Part shown: positions 52,526 through 63,453 of the stretch, in pieces
Position numbering within the stretch: the first letter of the stretch is position 1
How the letters are laid out: the number at the start of each line of letters is the position of its first letter
Assembly (NCBI RefSeq): GCF_003286085.1
Contig: NW_020825288.1
Location: 6,696,001 to 6,760,000 of the forward strand
Direction of reading: 5' to 3'
Source: Drosophila persimilis
Taxonomy: Eukaryota > Arthropoda > Insecta > Diptera > Drosophilidae
Length of the DNA stretch: 64,000 nucleotides
Notes under the pieces: model-generated
Told to the model about the DNA's origin: nothing
Databases searched by the model: none
Seen by the model: only the letters and a program-made list of their open reading frames with translations
Made by a program: the position numbers and the translations under genes

Positions 52526-53144
52526 GCCGGGGCTGCCACGTCGATGAATAAAGGGTGGTTTATCGTAAAAGATACGTTAACAGGTTAAAGGAATTTAAAA
52601 ATCAGTTTGAAAATTTATACACCAATTTTTACATGCGATCCATTTAAGGCAGCTGTTATTGAAAAAGTCATGTTATGCGCTTAAACGAATTAAAAATCAA
52701 GCTAGAAATTTAAATTTGCATTTGAAATTTGTACACATTTAAGTGAATAATTACATATTTTTTAGAAATTTCCAATTGGCTAATGTCTCAAATGTTTCCA
52801 TTCTCCATTGTCGATGTTTTCCAGGAATTTTCTTAAGAAAATTAATGCCTTTCGTATGCACAACTTGTCACAGGCAAAACTTTTCAAACCTGATGTTGGT
52901 TCCACCACCCCCACATCCTCTCAACCCACCCCAAAAGATAAACTTCCTATAAACTTGTTGCGCAAGCTGCAATTGTCTTCTGCTCTGAGACCCTTGCTTG
53001 TATTTATTATGCAGCTCATGTTCACATACTTGGATGAATCCTGTCCGCAACATGCTTCATTGACCACTTTCAAAATGTACATGCCATCCCATTTGGGGGT
53101 GTGATGGATATGAATATGGTTATGGATAGGGCTATCCTGGGCGG
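52526..53144. other. Trissin upstream region
   Basis: No gene is supported. A 99-codon open frame at 52808-53104 begins at TTG and has no family resemblance. The stretch probably carries Trissin regulatory sequence. Confidence 0.5.
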
Positions 53145-53183
53145 TATATAAGCCCGGCAACCAGTTGCTCCATCCTTTCAGTT
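53145..53183 (+). promoter_or_regulatory. core promoter of Trissin (TATA plus initiator)
   Basis: TATATAAG at 53145-53152 is followed by TTCAGTT at 53177-53183, giving a start near 53180 and a 5' UTR of about 104 nt before the Trissin ATG. The spacing is slightly long but within the fly range. Confidence 0.6.
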
Positions 53184-53283
53184 GCGCTTTCTCTGGGACT
53201 CGACACAGGCCACAAGACAATTGCAGCTCCTATGAGCGCCATCACCTGTTGAGCAGCATTTCCACGACGACCACAAGACAAGG

Positions 53284-53705
53284 ATGCATTGGCTAGCACA
53301 TTTTCAGATCATTTTGCTATGTGAGTAGATGGCCAAGGATATATGCAGTTTGAGTTCTACTTTCCTTCCGCAGGCATATGGTTAATGTCCTGCAGCTCAA
53401 ATGCCATGCCATGCGACTCCTGTGGCAAAGAGTGTGCCAACGCCTGCGGCACTAAGCATTTTCGGTAGGTTTTTGTTTTCTTTTTTTGGAAATATACTTC
53501 ACTTCACTTCTTCATTAGAACCTGCTGCTTTAACTATCTACGCAAACGCAATGATCCGGATGAGCTGCGTCGCAGCTCCGATCGGAGACTGATTGACTTC
53601 ATATTGCTGCAGGGCAGGGCCCTGTACACCCAGGAGCTGCGCGAGAGACACCACAATGGCACCCTGATAGACGGCACCCTCGGCCTACAGACCTACTATA
53701 ACTGA
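53284..53705 (+). CDS. Trissin: Trissin neuropeptide precursor
   Basis: Three exons (53284-53320, 53374-53464, 53519-53705) join to 104 residues. The signal peptide MHWLAHFQIILLCIWLMSCS is followed by the mature peptide with six cysteines, CDSCGKECANACGTKHFRTC plus C and FNYL, ending before the dibasic RKR. The six Cys give three disulphides, as in the D. melanogaster peptide. A conserved C-terminal propeptide follows (RRLIDFILLQGRALYTQELR). Trissin activates its own G-protein-coupled receptor and is made in brain and gut-associated neurons. AATAAA is at 53819-53824. The intron between exons 2 and 3 falls inside the mature peptide, within the FRT arginine codon. Confidence 0.96.
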
Positions 53706-53818
53706 AGACCCCCCCTCACACTGACAATGATACGGATACCCCCCTGATACTGACTCCTCCACGATTCACATGACGATCCACGGCTGAATGCTTGAAATGT
53801 TTGAGATGTTAATTTTCC

Positions 53819-53824
53819 AATAAA
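53819..53824 (+). terminator. polyadenylation signal of Trissin
   Basis: AATAAA lies 114 bp after the stop. The convergent Rh6 gene has its own AATAAA (minus strand) at 53900-53895, so the two transcripts end within about 70 bp of each other. Confidence 0.65.
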
Positions 53825-54121
53825 GGCGCAAACTTCTTTGGGGCAATATGCTTTATAAAGCATTCTACTAACTCTACTAAACCCAAGTATTCCATTTATT
53901 CATTAGGAACTCCGATTAGACTTTGATTTTGTATCAATTGCAGTTTGTATATTTTATCATATTCTATTTTTTTTTTACATTTTTTCATTGCCAACTTTTT
54001 TTGTGTGTTTTTGTTTGTTCCTTGGGCTATATGCAAGATAGTCTAAGTCTGAGCCGTGTTTGTAGTACTCTAAAGCTGTCAGTTCCTGTCTGCTGCAGTC
54101 GTCGTCTCCTCTTTAATGGGT

Positions 54122-55347
54122 TTATGCCTGGGATTCGCTGATCTCCGTCGTGGCCTGAGTCCTGGAGTCAGAGGGCAGCTCGTCCTTGCCACAGGCCAAG
54201 CACGGTATCTTCTCCTTGAGCACCTGCTTGTACTTGGGGTGGCTGGAAAAAAGACACAAAGATGCCATAATGGACTTCATTTGGGGCAAGATCGACCCAC
54301 CTCAAGCCGTAGACAATGGGATTGCATACGGCATTGGCTTTGGCAAATACGGATCCGCAAATGGTGCTGAGCGGACTCAGGTGCATGGACTCGAAGATGC
54401 CCGCATAGTTGATGATGGTGTAGGGGGTCCAGGCGAAGAACCACAGCGAAATGGTGGTCAGAGCCACCTTGGCCAACTTGATTTCGATGGCCTTGCTCTT
54501 GTCGGCCTCGCTGTTGCGGAGCGAAGCCACGTTCATCTTCTTGGCCTGCTCCCTCATGGCCTTTTCATGGGCCGCCACCGCCTGCAAGCAAAGAGAAACA
54601 CTTGTCGCAGTCTGTAGTCTCATCTGGAGCCGATCCTACCTTCATGATGTGCCAGTAGGAGAATATAATCGTCAGCAGTGGGGTGAGGTACACCCACAGC
54701 GAGTAGACAATGATGTAGGAGCGATTCCACCAGTCCTTGGCAAAGTAGTCAGTGCCGCAGGCAGTCATATTGCCCTCGGGCACATACCTGTTCCACCCAA
54801 ACATCGGCATCAGGGCCCACGCTCCGCAGATGGTCCACACGACCATGAGACGGATCACCGCTGATGTGGTCGTTAGAGGTTTCCTGGCCATGCCCTTGAC
54901 AATCACACAGTAGCGGTCGTAGGCGATCAGCGTCATCGACCAGATGGAGACACAGCCGAAGAGGGATCCGAACAGGCCGTACAGCTCGCAAAGGAAGGGA
55001 CCCATGATCCAGGTGCCGTAGAAACCGTTGAGCACCACCGGGGGGAACATCGTGAACATCATCATGAAGTCGGAGAAGGCGAGATTCACCACGAACATGT
55101 TGGAGGGCGTGCGCAGACCCTTCGACGAGGTGAAGATGTACATCACGATGAAGTTGCCCGCCAGGGACATGGTACCGAGGATGGCAATCACAAAGCCGAT
55201 GATTCCGAACCACATGGGCTCGAGGGGGGGCCATTGGTACCAGTAGGGATCCACCATGTGCATGATCTCGGCGGGCACGCTCTCGGCCAGACTGAGATTG
55301 CGGCCATCCCGCATGTAAGCGTAGGTCGGCGGATTCAGGCTCAACAT
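54122..55347 (-). CDS. Rh6: Rhodopsin 6 (green-sensitive opsin of R8 photoreceptors)
   Basis: Three minus-strand exons (54640-55347, 54301-54581, 54122-54242) join to 369 residues, the length of D. melanogaster Rh6. It is a seven-pass Gq-coupled opsin; retinal is bound through Lys317 ([11 protein letters not shown]). Other landmarks: the N-glycosylation site NLS (NLSLAE), the DRY motif in [10 protein letters not shown], the long cytosolic loop [34 protein letters not shown], and a CLACGK palmitoylation-type tail ending ISESQA. The N-terminus [20 protein letters not shown] and near-identity through the core separate it from Rh1 and Rh2. It lies tail-to-tail with Trissin and head-to-tail with B9d1. 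Confidence 0.97.
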
Positions 55348-55553
55348 GACTCCGCTGGAAAGGCTTCCGGCTTCGGACTTCGGTGGTGGCTTCGTTTGAA
55401 CTGTGGGTACTCTGCTGTGGCAACTATTTGCTGTCCATAGCAGAATGGCTGACTCTTCTTTGGCGCTGGACTCGGCGCGAATGCCTTGGGCGTAACCGCG
55501 GGCCCAGCCTTATATCGGCCACTTGAGTCCAGCCAATCTTAGCCTAATTGCCC

Positions 55554-55564
55554 TAATCCAATTA
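55554..55564 (-). promoter_or_regulatory. RCSI / P3 homeodomain-dimer site of Rh6
   Basis: TAATTGGATTA on the minus strand is a palindrome-like TAAT-N3-ATTA, the rhodopsin core sequence I bound by Otd and other homeodomain proteins; its GGATTA half is the K50 (Otd) type typical of Rh6. A TATA-like ATATAAG (55515-55509) lies about 38 bp downstream, the arrangement known for fly rhodopsin promoters. The ATG is about 160 bp further on. Confidence 0.75.
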
Positions 55565-55762
55565 GGATGCACTTGGCCAATCCAAAAGCTTTTGGATTTC
55601 CACTTGGGCTTTCGATTGCTGCAAATTTGCCGCGTCGGATTAGGCGGTTGGTCGCGTCATTTCCCTGCTGTCTTAGCCGCAAGGCAAGGTCAAGTTTGAG
55701 GCAACCACCCACCGGCCAATTAGATTAAGACAAAACGCTTCCCTGATTCGATAAGTTCACGT

Positions 55763-55768
55763 TTTATT
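55763..55768 (-). terminator. polyadenylation signal of B9d1
   Basis: AATAAA on the minus strand lies 29 bp after the B9d1 stop. The Rh6 RCSI is only 200 bp further along, so the Rh6 promoter is packed against the B9d1 3' end. Confidence 0.65.
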
Positions 55769-55796
55769 GACACACATCCACGGGCCTGCCACCTGC

Positions 55797-56633
55797 TCAG
55801 GCATGCCACTTGTAGCCCAGTTTGCGGGCTCCCCTCATCATCGTGTGCAGCTGGAACTTCAGGCTGCCGTAGGACTCCATGGAGAGCCCTAGAATAGAGA
55901 CACAAATGACACACCCACTATCCGGAGAGCTATGTGTGAGGGCTTACCTTTGCACTTCATGCAGTTTAGCAGGACCTTGGGGTCCTTTAGTTCTGGCTCT
56001 CGACGCAGCAACCAACTGGTCACATCGGCTATCATGTTTGGGCACTTGGGCAGCAGGATGGAAGCTTCCCGCTCGCAGCTCTCGTCAGTGGCAGGACGAC
56101 TACCGAACACTGGGAGATGTATGTGGGCATAGCCCAGCAGGACCTCCCGTCCCATGCCACTGCGGCCGAACACGCTCACCAGCAGCTGGGGCCCTGCAAC
56201 ACGTAATAATGTGAGTAAAATGCACGAAAAATCAGTGAAGATATGACTCCTTACAGCCAAAGGGACTTGTGCTCTTGTAGGTCACCTCGATGGGCATATT
56301 GAAGACAATCGGTTCGTTGAAGTGTCCATGCTTGTTCGTGGCCAGCTGCGTGAGTCCATGCTGCGGCCCAGAGACCAGTTGCCAGTCGGGCCCGGCCACC
56401 AGTTCGTAGCGCAGGAAGACGAACTCCTTGTCGGGGCCCAGTGGAAATGTGGCGGACACTATCTGACCCGTGATGCTGAGACTGAAGTAACTGGCAGTGG
56501 CCTTCGAGTCCATCGTCTCCTTGGCACATTTTAATTCTTTCTTTATTTTCTTTGGCTTTTGTTTGGGTTTTTCTTGTTTCGAGCCTGTGGACTGGTTGCC
56601 CAGGATACTGTTCCCTGCGCCGTAACCGCTCAT
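55797..56633 (-). CDS. B9d1: B9 domain protein 1, ciliary transition zone
   Basis: Three minus-strand exons (56255-56633, 55948-56193, 55797-55888) join to 238 residues. A basic N-terminus (KQEKPKQKPKKIKKELK) precedes the B9 domain (about 50-205): ASYFSLSITGQIVSATFPLG, YELVAGPDWQLVSGP, PIVFNMPIEVTYKSTSPFGW, PQLLVSVFGRSGMGREVLLGYAHIHLP. B9 is a C2-like fold. B9d1 works with B9d2, Tectonic and MKS1 in the transition zone of cilia, which in flies are limited to sensory neurons and sperm. The start MSGYGAGNSILGNQ is the first ATG preceding the basic region. I saw no clear RFX X-box in the 130 bp upstream. Confidence 0.95.
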
Positions 56634-58628
56634 TGTTGTTACCGACACGAACACGACACTCGCAAAGGGTGAGTTTTCCACTCCAAATGAATATATTTTC
56701 TTTATGACAGGTACCAGCTATCGTTGCATAGTGTTGGAAAGGGTTGGCAATACACAAAAGAGTGTTGGAAAGGGCGAAACAGCTTTAAATCTGAAAAATA
56801 TATTTTCTAAATTGTATTTGGGTGTAAGAACTAATAAAATTACTATTTTAGTATCAGGGGAGTAATGCTAGAAAGCGCACCAACAAAGAGTGTTGCAAAA
56901 CCACATTTATATCAATGTTACTGCAATTTCTGCTTACAGCCATAAATTATTGTATTGTTTATAGATAGTATATGGCTTGTTCGTATTTAATTATAGTTAA
57001 GATAGGTCTTAAATCGTAATTCTCGCTGATTTAATGATAGAAGCCGGAAAATGCATATCCATAAATCAATTTAATGACATTTTTAGAAAACGATGTGCCT
57101 GGGAAGAACATTCACTGGGCAAAGTAGTGGCTGGGCTTTGTCTTATAAATTTAGTTAATATATTGAGGAGACAAACTTATGACTTATGACTCGACTGATA
57201 AGCTCTAGGCATGTCGGGCCACGTCGACGCCATGGTAATTTAATACCTTCCACTGCATTACATGCACGTTACATGGACATGGCTTGTGGCTGATTTTCTT
57301 GCCCTGGTTCTGCTTTGCATATGTGGATACGACTCAGAGTGGAAGACTTATGTGCGAACGATTAATACGTGACAATTTACATGATATTTATACGTTTTCT
57401 GAGTCCGGACACTGGGACACTGGGGCACTGGGCGTGTGCTGGCTGTTCTCGCTGTCGTGGCAAAAGGTCAATTACGATGGACAATGGCCCACACTCCTAC
57501 GACGAGTCTGTGGATTGTTGGGGGGTTCTTTAGCCGTTGCTGTAACTAATTTTGTAATGGCTATTAGGTAATTTATTGCTGTCAGTGCTGCATGTTTATA
57601 AATCATTATGACAATTGTCGGCGCTACCGAAACGGGAAGTAGCGCCTCCGATAACCAGCTTCGGCTGCCGCTGCCACTCCCTCCCGGCATTATGCAACAG
57701 CGAGGGCTGAGCTGGTCAACAGCACAGACATTCAGTGTTCAGTGTTCAGTATTTCCATATTACACACAGCCGTAATTAAAACGCGCCACAATAATGTCAA
57801 TAGTTCAAGGCGACTCCAGCTGCCGGCGGCTGCCGTGGTGGTGGGAGGGGGGTAAACTCCTGTGTCTTCTCGAAGAACAGCACCACGCAAATGAGCTTGT
57901 CATGGCAGCTGTGTGTCTGTGCATGGATTCTGCGAAGGTGACTGGTGCAACAGCTGGCCCGAACCTGCACCAAGTGGCATGCCGCAATCGCTGCCTGCCG
58001 CCGATCGAGTGGCGTGTACTCGTATTCGTATGTTCTGTGGCATGTGCAGTTCTACGGAATGAGTCCATTTCCAGAGGCGTAAACAAAAGCTTAGGCTTAG
58101 CAGCAGCGGGCCATCAGTCGAAAGCCATAAGCCGCTCATGTCAGTTCGTTCTCTTTTGCAATTGGAGATCGGAGAGAGCTGCTGACGCGGCAGCCGTCGA
58201 CTCGACATAATTTCGGATCAAGTTGTGCGGCAATATGCTAATTTGTCTGCATTTTGGACAGTTTTTCCACATCTAATACGCCCCTGGGGCATTGCACACA
58301 AGCAAATATCGCACATACTCGTATGTACATTCTGATGCATTCAATTACGTTTTCGGAATCAATGAGCCAACGAATTATTCAGAAAGATATATACATTTCA
58401 TTCTTTTATTTTGTGATGTGCTCTTCGCGCTCCTCCCGTATCGAGTTAATGCCTTATATAAAACCGATTCATATCCATTGAATGATTTCAGCCAAAAGCT
58501 CGTACGATTTTCAATTGAAGTCTTTCCGTGGCAGTGCATTGCCCAGCGCCAGCAGGAGTGGGGTTGGTTGGGTTGGTTTCCACATTACAGAAATCCGAGA
58601 GGTATTCATGTCGACTGCTGCACATGGG

Positions 58629-58657
58629 CTATGGCATGGTATGGTATGGTATGGTAT
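58629..58657. repeat. (TATGG)n pentanucleotide repeat
   Basis: About five units, the first diverged (TATGGCATGG). Confidence 0.8.
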
Positions 58658-59350
58658 TTCTGGAACAGTTCAATGTCTTTGGTAAGGCCGGAACCATCTG
58701 CAGATGCCTAATGTCTTTCTCCAGCTTGCCGGAGAGTTCAAAGAGCACAAGTGATACGCGTTTATCTAGTTGAATTTTAGTCGATTTTTATGATCTTGCC
58801 TTTCAGCGGGCACTCATCTTTTACGATATAGCGGTACTTCCCATTGTACTTTCATATTCAAAAATGTTTTCAATTCCATCCAAAATTCAAGTACTTTCCA
58901 TATGATACTCATAAATATTTGCAAGCATAGTGGATACAGTTTTTGCATGCTCGAACGTCTCAATCTCTATCTCAAGGAATAGACATACTCGTTCGAGTCT
59001 ATATAGTCGCGCAGTCGTACGAGTATATACATATGTATGTCTGTATATAAATCTATATATAAACCACTATATTAGTTTATATTTTGCGCATTGCGTGGGC
59101 GTTGGTCTCAGGGTCAACGCACGTTGGCCATCTCCCGGTTCCCGGCTCCCAGCTCCATCCCATCCCCCATTTAGATCGCCATCTGTGCGGCTGCTGTCAT
59201 AGTGACTGGCCAGGCTGCTTGGCTGCTCGGCAGCTCTATGCTGCTCTATGCTGTAGTTGAATGGATGATATATACCATACAGTTAAGTGAAATGTATCTT
59301 CGAGATACGCCACGGAACTATGGGAGTACAACAAACGCTTCTTACGCATG

Positions 59351-59371
59351 TCTCTCTCTCTCTCTCTCTCT
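59351..59371. repeat. (TC)n / GAGA-type run
   Basis: An uninterrupted TC run of about 21 bp, a potential GAGA-factor (Trl) binding tract. A second similar run is at 61676-61692. Confidence 0.85.
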
Positions 59372-60960
59372 GTAGCTTTCGTTTGTCGATTCCGATTCCT
59401 GCCGCTGATTGACAGCGCACGTAATTGAGTTTGATTTTTGCGAATTTCCAGAATTTAGACATCACCCATCTGAGGCACAGTTCTTCGATCCGTCCGATCA
59501 TGTCCATGGCGGCGGCCCAGAGGGGCTGCTGCGGGGACTCTAAAAAAGGTTTCTGTTTAGTTAGCCCAAATATTTGATTCGATTTGATTGAGCAGCTGTC
59601 AGAGGAACTTAAAAACCTGAGCTCTTAATAATTTCAGTGGCCTTTGGATCTCTTGCAAGCTCTCCATCATTCAATCAGGATCAATATTTATCAATCAAGT
59701 GTGTGGGTGAGCAAAAAAAACGTAGAAAAAAGAATCGCTTGGAGCTGAAATGAAAACGCGCCGAAACTATGGAACAACGCACATACAAAAAAAAAAGAAA
59801 CTCACACCCATACACACTGCCTCCCATATGTATACGGACGCACGCGGGGAATTGACTAAGAGGCCTGCGCGTGTTGGACGCACGGACGGATAAACAGACA
59901 GGGCGTCTGACATACGAAATCTAAAGATTTGATATTGATCCACCGTCTATGGCCCTTCTTTCATTCGTTTTTCCTGTGTGATCTTCAAGTTGCCTTGGAA
60001 ACCAACCCTCTGCCGATCAAAAATCTATGGGATCTCAGCCAACGAAATTGCATATGCAAGATACTCGTACTGTAGCCGAATATGGGGCGGCTGCGATCTG
60101 CTCCATGCCCACCATCGTACTCGTATCTATGCTATTTTGGCATTTACTTTACTGCTAAACAAAAGTTTATGGCTGCGCGTGCTGTCGGCCGGCTAATGAT
60201 CAAAATGCGTTAATTATTAAGATGATACAATGCGATACAGATCTGGATAGATACCATACATGGATAGATACAGCGTGGTGGCTTGTGGTCTGTGGTCAGC
60301 ATCGGCATCAGATGGTTCCGCATTGAGTTCTATCCAACTCTTTGAGGAGTCGCTAATCTCATCCATTCATTCGAGTGGATTCGAGGGTATTCGAGTGTTC
60401 GGTAAACTGAAAATGATTCTCTCTTGTCTGTGATGTACTTTCCCCACAATTTTATGGTTGTTTTGTAACATTTACATCTTCGGGTGCTGTTTTATGTTGG
60501 CTGCCCGGTCTGCCGGCCGTTTGTTGTTAATTACAAAACAAGCGTGGCATAGCTGCTGCCACGATGCAACGCCCTGTTGCCGATCAGTTTTCCCGGAATC
60601 TTCGCCTCTGTCGAAGGCTGTTTTTCATTAGCCAAACGCCTCCTCTTCCACCATCCGCACAATTCTACATCATATTTGCTGAGGGTATTTCGATATAATT
60701 GCTCCCCGAGGCTGCAGCGGAGAAAATAGCAACAGCGAAATGGATTTTTAATTTCCAACTATACTTTAATTTGGCAAACGAGCTCTCGTCTTTTAATTGA
60801 TTAATTCTTACTGCTGCGCTTGATTAAAGAAAATATTTAATATACAACAGGGTCAATTGCTACATATGGTAATTTGCCATACAAGACATTTATGTGGAAG
60901 AGTTCTCGACGCGATCGAGCAACTATTTTTGTCCACTGACGCGATCAGTAGACGCAGTAC

Positions 60961-61312
60961 GTACGTAGATTGCTCTTGACCGACATCGAATGGTTGTATG
61001 ACTATATATATGAGAATCCAGCTGTACGATATCATCCTTTTCTTCTTAAGTAACGATAACTCCTGAGACACTTCCTATAGGATTGGTCATGGCTTGACAG
61101 TTTTTCAGAAGCATTCATCGTGTCATTGGAGTACGTAGATTGCTCTTAACCGACATCGAATGGTTATGTCCGAATGTATGACTCTTAAGTACGTGAATAG
61201 CGGGTAAATCCAGCTCTACGATATCCTCCTTTTCTCCTTAAGTAACTATATCTCTTAATCCTATAGGATTGGTCTTAGTATGATAGTTTTTCAGAAGCAT
61301 TCATCGTGTCAT
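60961..61312. repeat. 170-bp tandem duplication
   Basis: Copy 1 (60961-61127) and copy 2 (61131-61312) both start GTACGTAGATTGCTCTT, share a CCGACATCGAATGGTT block, a TACGATATC block and a CCTATAGGATTGGTC block, and end AGAAGCATTCATCGTGTCAT. They differ by substitutions and a 15-bp or so insertion in copy 2. Confidence 0.88.
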
Positions 61313-62004
61313 CTGGGTTTTTTATGCTCACTTATTTATTAGATAGAAAAAGTCATCGCTGATGTACAGTCCTTGGAAAAAGCCAAATTATTTTGATTTT
61401 GACCAGTATTACCCTAGAAACCTACTACCCTGGATAGTCTTTCCCATCACTACCAAAACATACCATACTGCAGTCTACCAGATCACATCTCTGCGGTTAC
61501 TAGGTGAGACTACCTTAAGATATCTGCGTTTATCTTGAGATATACATAGATAACACTTTCAAAAAGGGAAAGTCATTTGCTTGAGAGGTTATAGAACTCT
61601 CTGTATGTATGCCTACATGTGCGCAAAGAATCGCCAAAGATTTTGGCTACTTACCCAGATTAAAGCTCTCTTACGCTCTCTCTCTCTCTCTTTAAGCCCC
61701 CAAACCGCTGCGAGACTCTCATTGTGTGTCTCTCTCTCTCCCGACTTGGTTCGGCTCGGTTTGCTTCGGGTGGTTCGGGTTTAAGTTTTGTGTTATTCGG
61801 GACTACGTGTTCTTGTGGCATTTCAGCTATGCCCAGGTCTTGGACAATCCTGGGCACATGGCACGTTTACCCACAGCACTTCCCTTCTGGCGGGAACACT
61901 GTGTAAGATCCCAGTAGCGGGCTATGCCGCGGCTATGTATGTGCCTGTACATACATGTATATTTCATTCATATCAGGGGCTGAGAGAGCAACTTTTTAGT
62001 CTTA

Positions 62005-62060
62005 ATGCTGTTGCTTTTGCTGTTGCTGTTGCTGTTGCTGCTGCTTCTGCTGTTTGGGGC
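62005..62060. repeat. CTG/TTG trinucleotide-rich run
   Basis: An interrupted GCTGTT array. A related CAACAG array occurs at about 62859-62890. Both lie in apparently untranslated sequence. Confidence 0.8.
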
Positions 62061-63099
62061 TGTGGGTGTATTGGTGATCTTGCCGGCCTGGCCCCGACCG
62101 ACTGCGTCGAGCTGTCGCTTTTTACTGCGGCACCAGTCCGAAGCGGTATCTCGAGCGAGCCGAAACGCAAACGCTAGAAACACTTTTGTCTGGCGTACGT
62201 ACATATATTAATTTTTGTTGTCTTCGGTGGCGTTTGTTTATTTTCGCGCGTGTGGCCAGCCTATACCGATCTCGATCTCGATCTCGATCACGGTTCCGAT
62301 AGCGATTCCATCCGATTCCAGTTCCGACTCTGCTACTCCTCCTCCTGACAACAATGCCAAGAATGCTCGGACTATACGATAATGCCATTGCCATGTGTGT
62401 GTATAGATCTCTGTGCGGATGGGTGTGTGTGTCGGCGTGGTCTGGTTAACTTTGACATGGTGTTGTGCAGCTCTGGGACAACCTTCACCGGCACCGAGCA
62501 AAAAGAGCCAAAAAACCGACTCGACTCAGAATGTTCAAGTAAATAAATACGGGGTACACGGAATAGCTAAGTGAATGCATCTAAAGCGTCAGAAGTATTT
62601 TGCACATAAGAATAAAATGAAATGTGAAATGGAGTAACATTGGAGAATTTCGCGATTCGGCATAAAAGATTTCAGACGAAGGCGACGATGCAGACCACGA
62701 CCACATAACATAGTGTCTTCATAAACGTTTTATCTAAGCTAATCACTGCCATAGTCATAGCCATGTGCTTGTTCTAAATCTACATTATACGAACTACCAC
62801 CTCAATGTTGATCTTCGCCCAAGAGGCGGGTGCGTGAGTGCGCGTGCGGCGTCGACGTCAACAGCAACAGCAACAGCAACAACAGCAACGTTAACGGTCT
62901 GGAACGGAACGGAACGGAACTGTCGCAATTCAATTAGCAAAATAAGCAAAGCCCCCAGGCCCAAATACATACGTATATACTACGATACTTACCCACACAC
63001 ATACGCAACGTGCGTGGCAACGAACCTGAGCCCGATTTCGCGCGCATTTTTGCACGTGCTGCCACCGATCGATATCTAGATAGCTCTTCCGCATCCAAC

Positions 63100-63453
63100 A
63101 TGCCGATGACAAGTGCGACAGAGCCCGAGCGATGCGTATCGCTGCTGAACGGTCGCGCAGGCGCCCTGGACGACTATGCGCACGACTGTGGGAGCGCCAC
63201 TCTCCGATCGACGACATCGGGCCGCAGCAACCGGACGAACAGCACCACGATCTGCGACTCGCCGGAGACGGAGGCGGGTCCGGAGGAGGAGCTGTTCGAA
63301 GATGCGAACGATGTCGAGAGCTGTCTGCGTGGGACCCTGCCACCGAACGACCTTGAGGATGCCGGCCTGCGGTACTCCTACAAAGGCATACCGCCGGAGC
63401 TCTACTCGCCCAAGAAGGATTTCATTTACAAGCGGCCGCTGGTGGACAGACAG
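63100..63453 (+). CDS. first coding exon of an unidentified gene, truncated by window edge
   Basis: The ATG at 63100 (context CCAACATGCC) opens 118 codons in phase 0 up to a CAG|GTAAAGG donor at 63453. The peptide begins MPMTSATEPERCVSLLNGRA, has a Ser/Thr-rich stretch (LRSTTSGRSNRTNSTTI), an acidic cluster (DSPETEAGPEEELFEDANDV) and ends GIPPELYSPKKDFIYKRPLV then DRQ. There is no signal peptide or membrane segment, so an intracellular protein is likely. I do not recognise the family. The open frame continues upstream to a GTG at 63010, but no in-frame ATG lies there. Confidence 0.7.

Larger units (their letters stand above)
56634..63099. other. gene-poor upstream region of the right-edge gene
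   Basis: This 6.5-kb stretch shows no conserved open frame; those present are short or encode low-complexity peptides. It contains (TATGG)n at 58629-58657, (TC)n at 59351-59371 and 61676-61692 (GAGA-factor type), a 170-bp tandem duplication at 60961-61312, a CTG-rich run at about 62005-62060 and a GATCTC array near 62268-62290. It may hold 5' non-coding exons, introns and enhancers of the gene starting at 63100. Confidence 0.55.

Noticed and set aside
52808..53104. 99-codon plus-strand frame before Trissin
   Set aside because: Starts at TTG, has no family resemblance and ends just before a good core promoter for Trissin.
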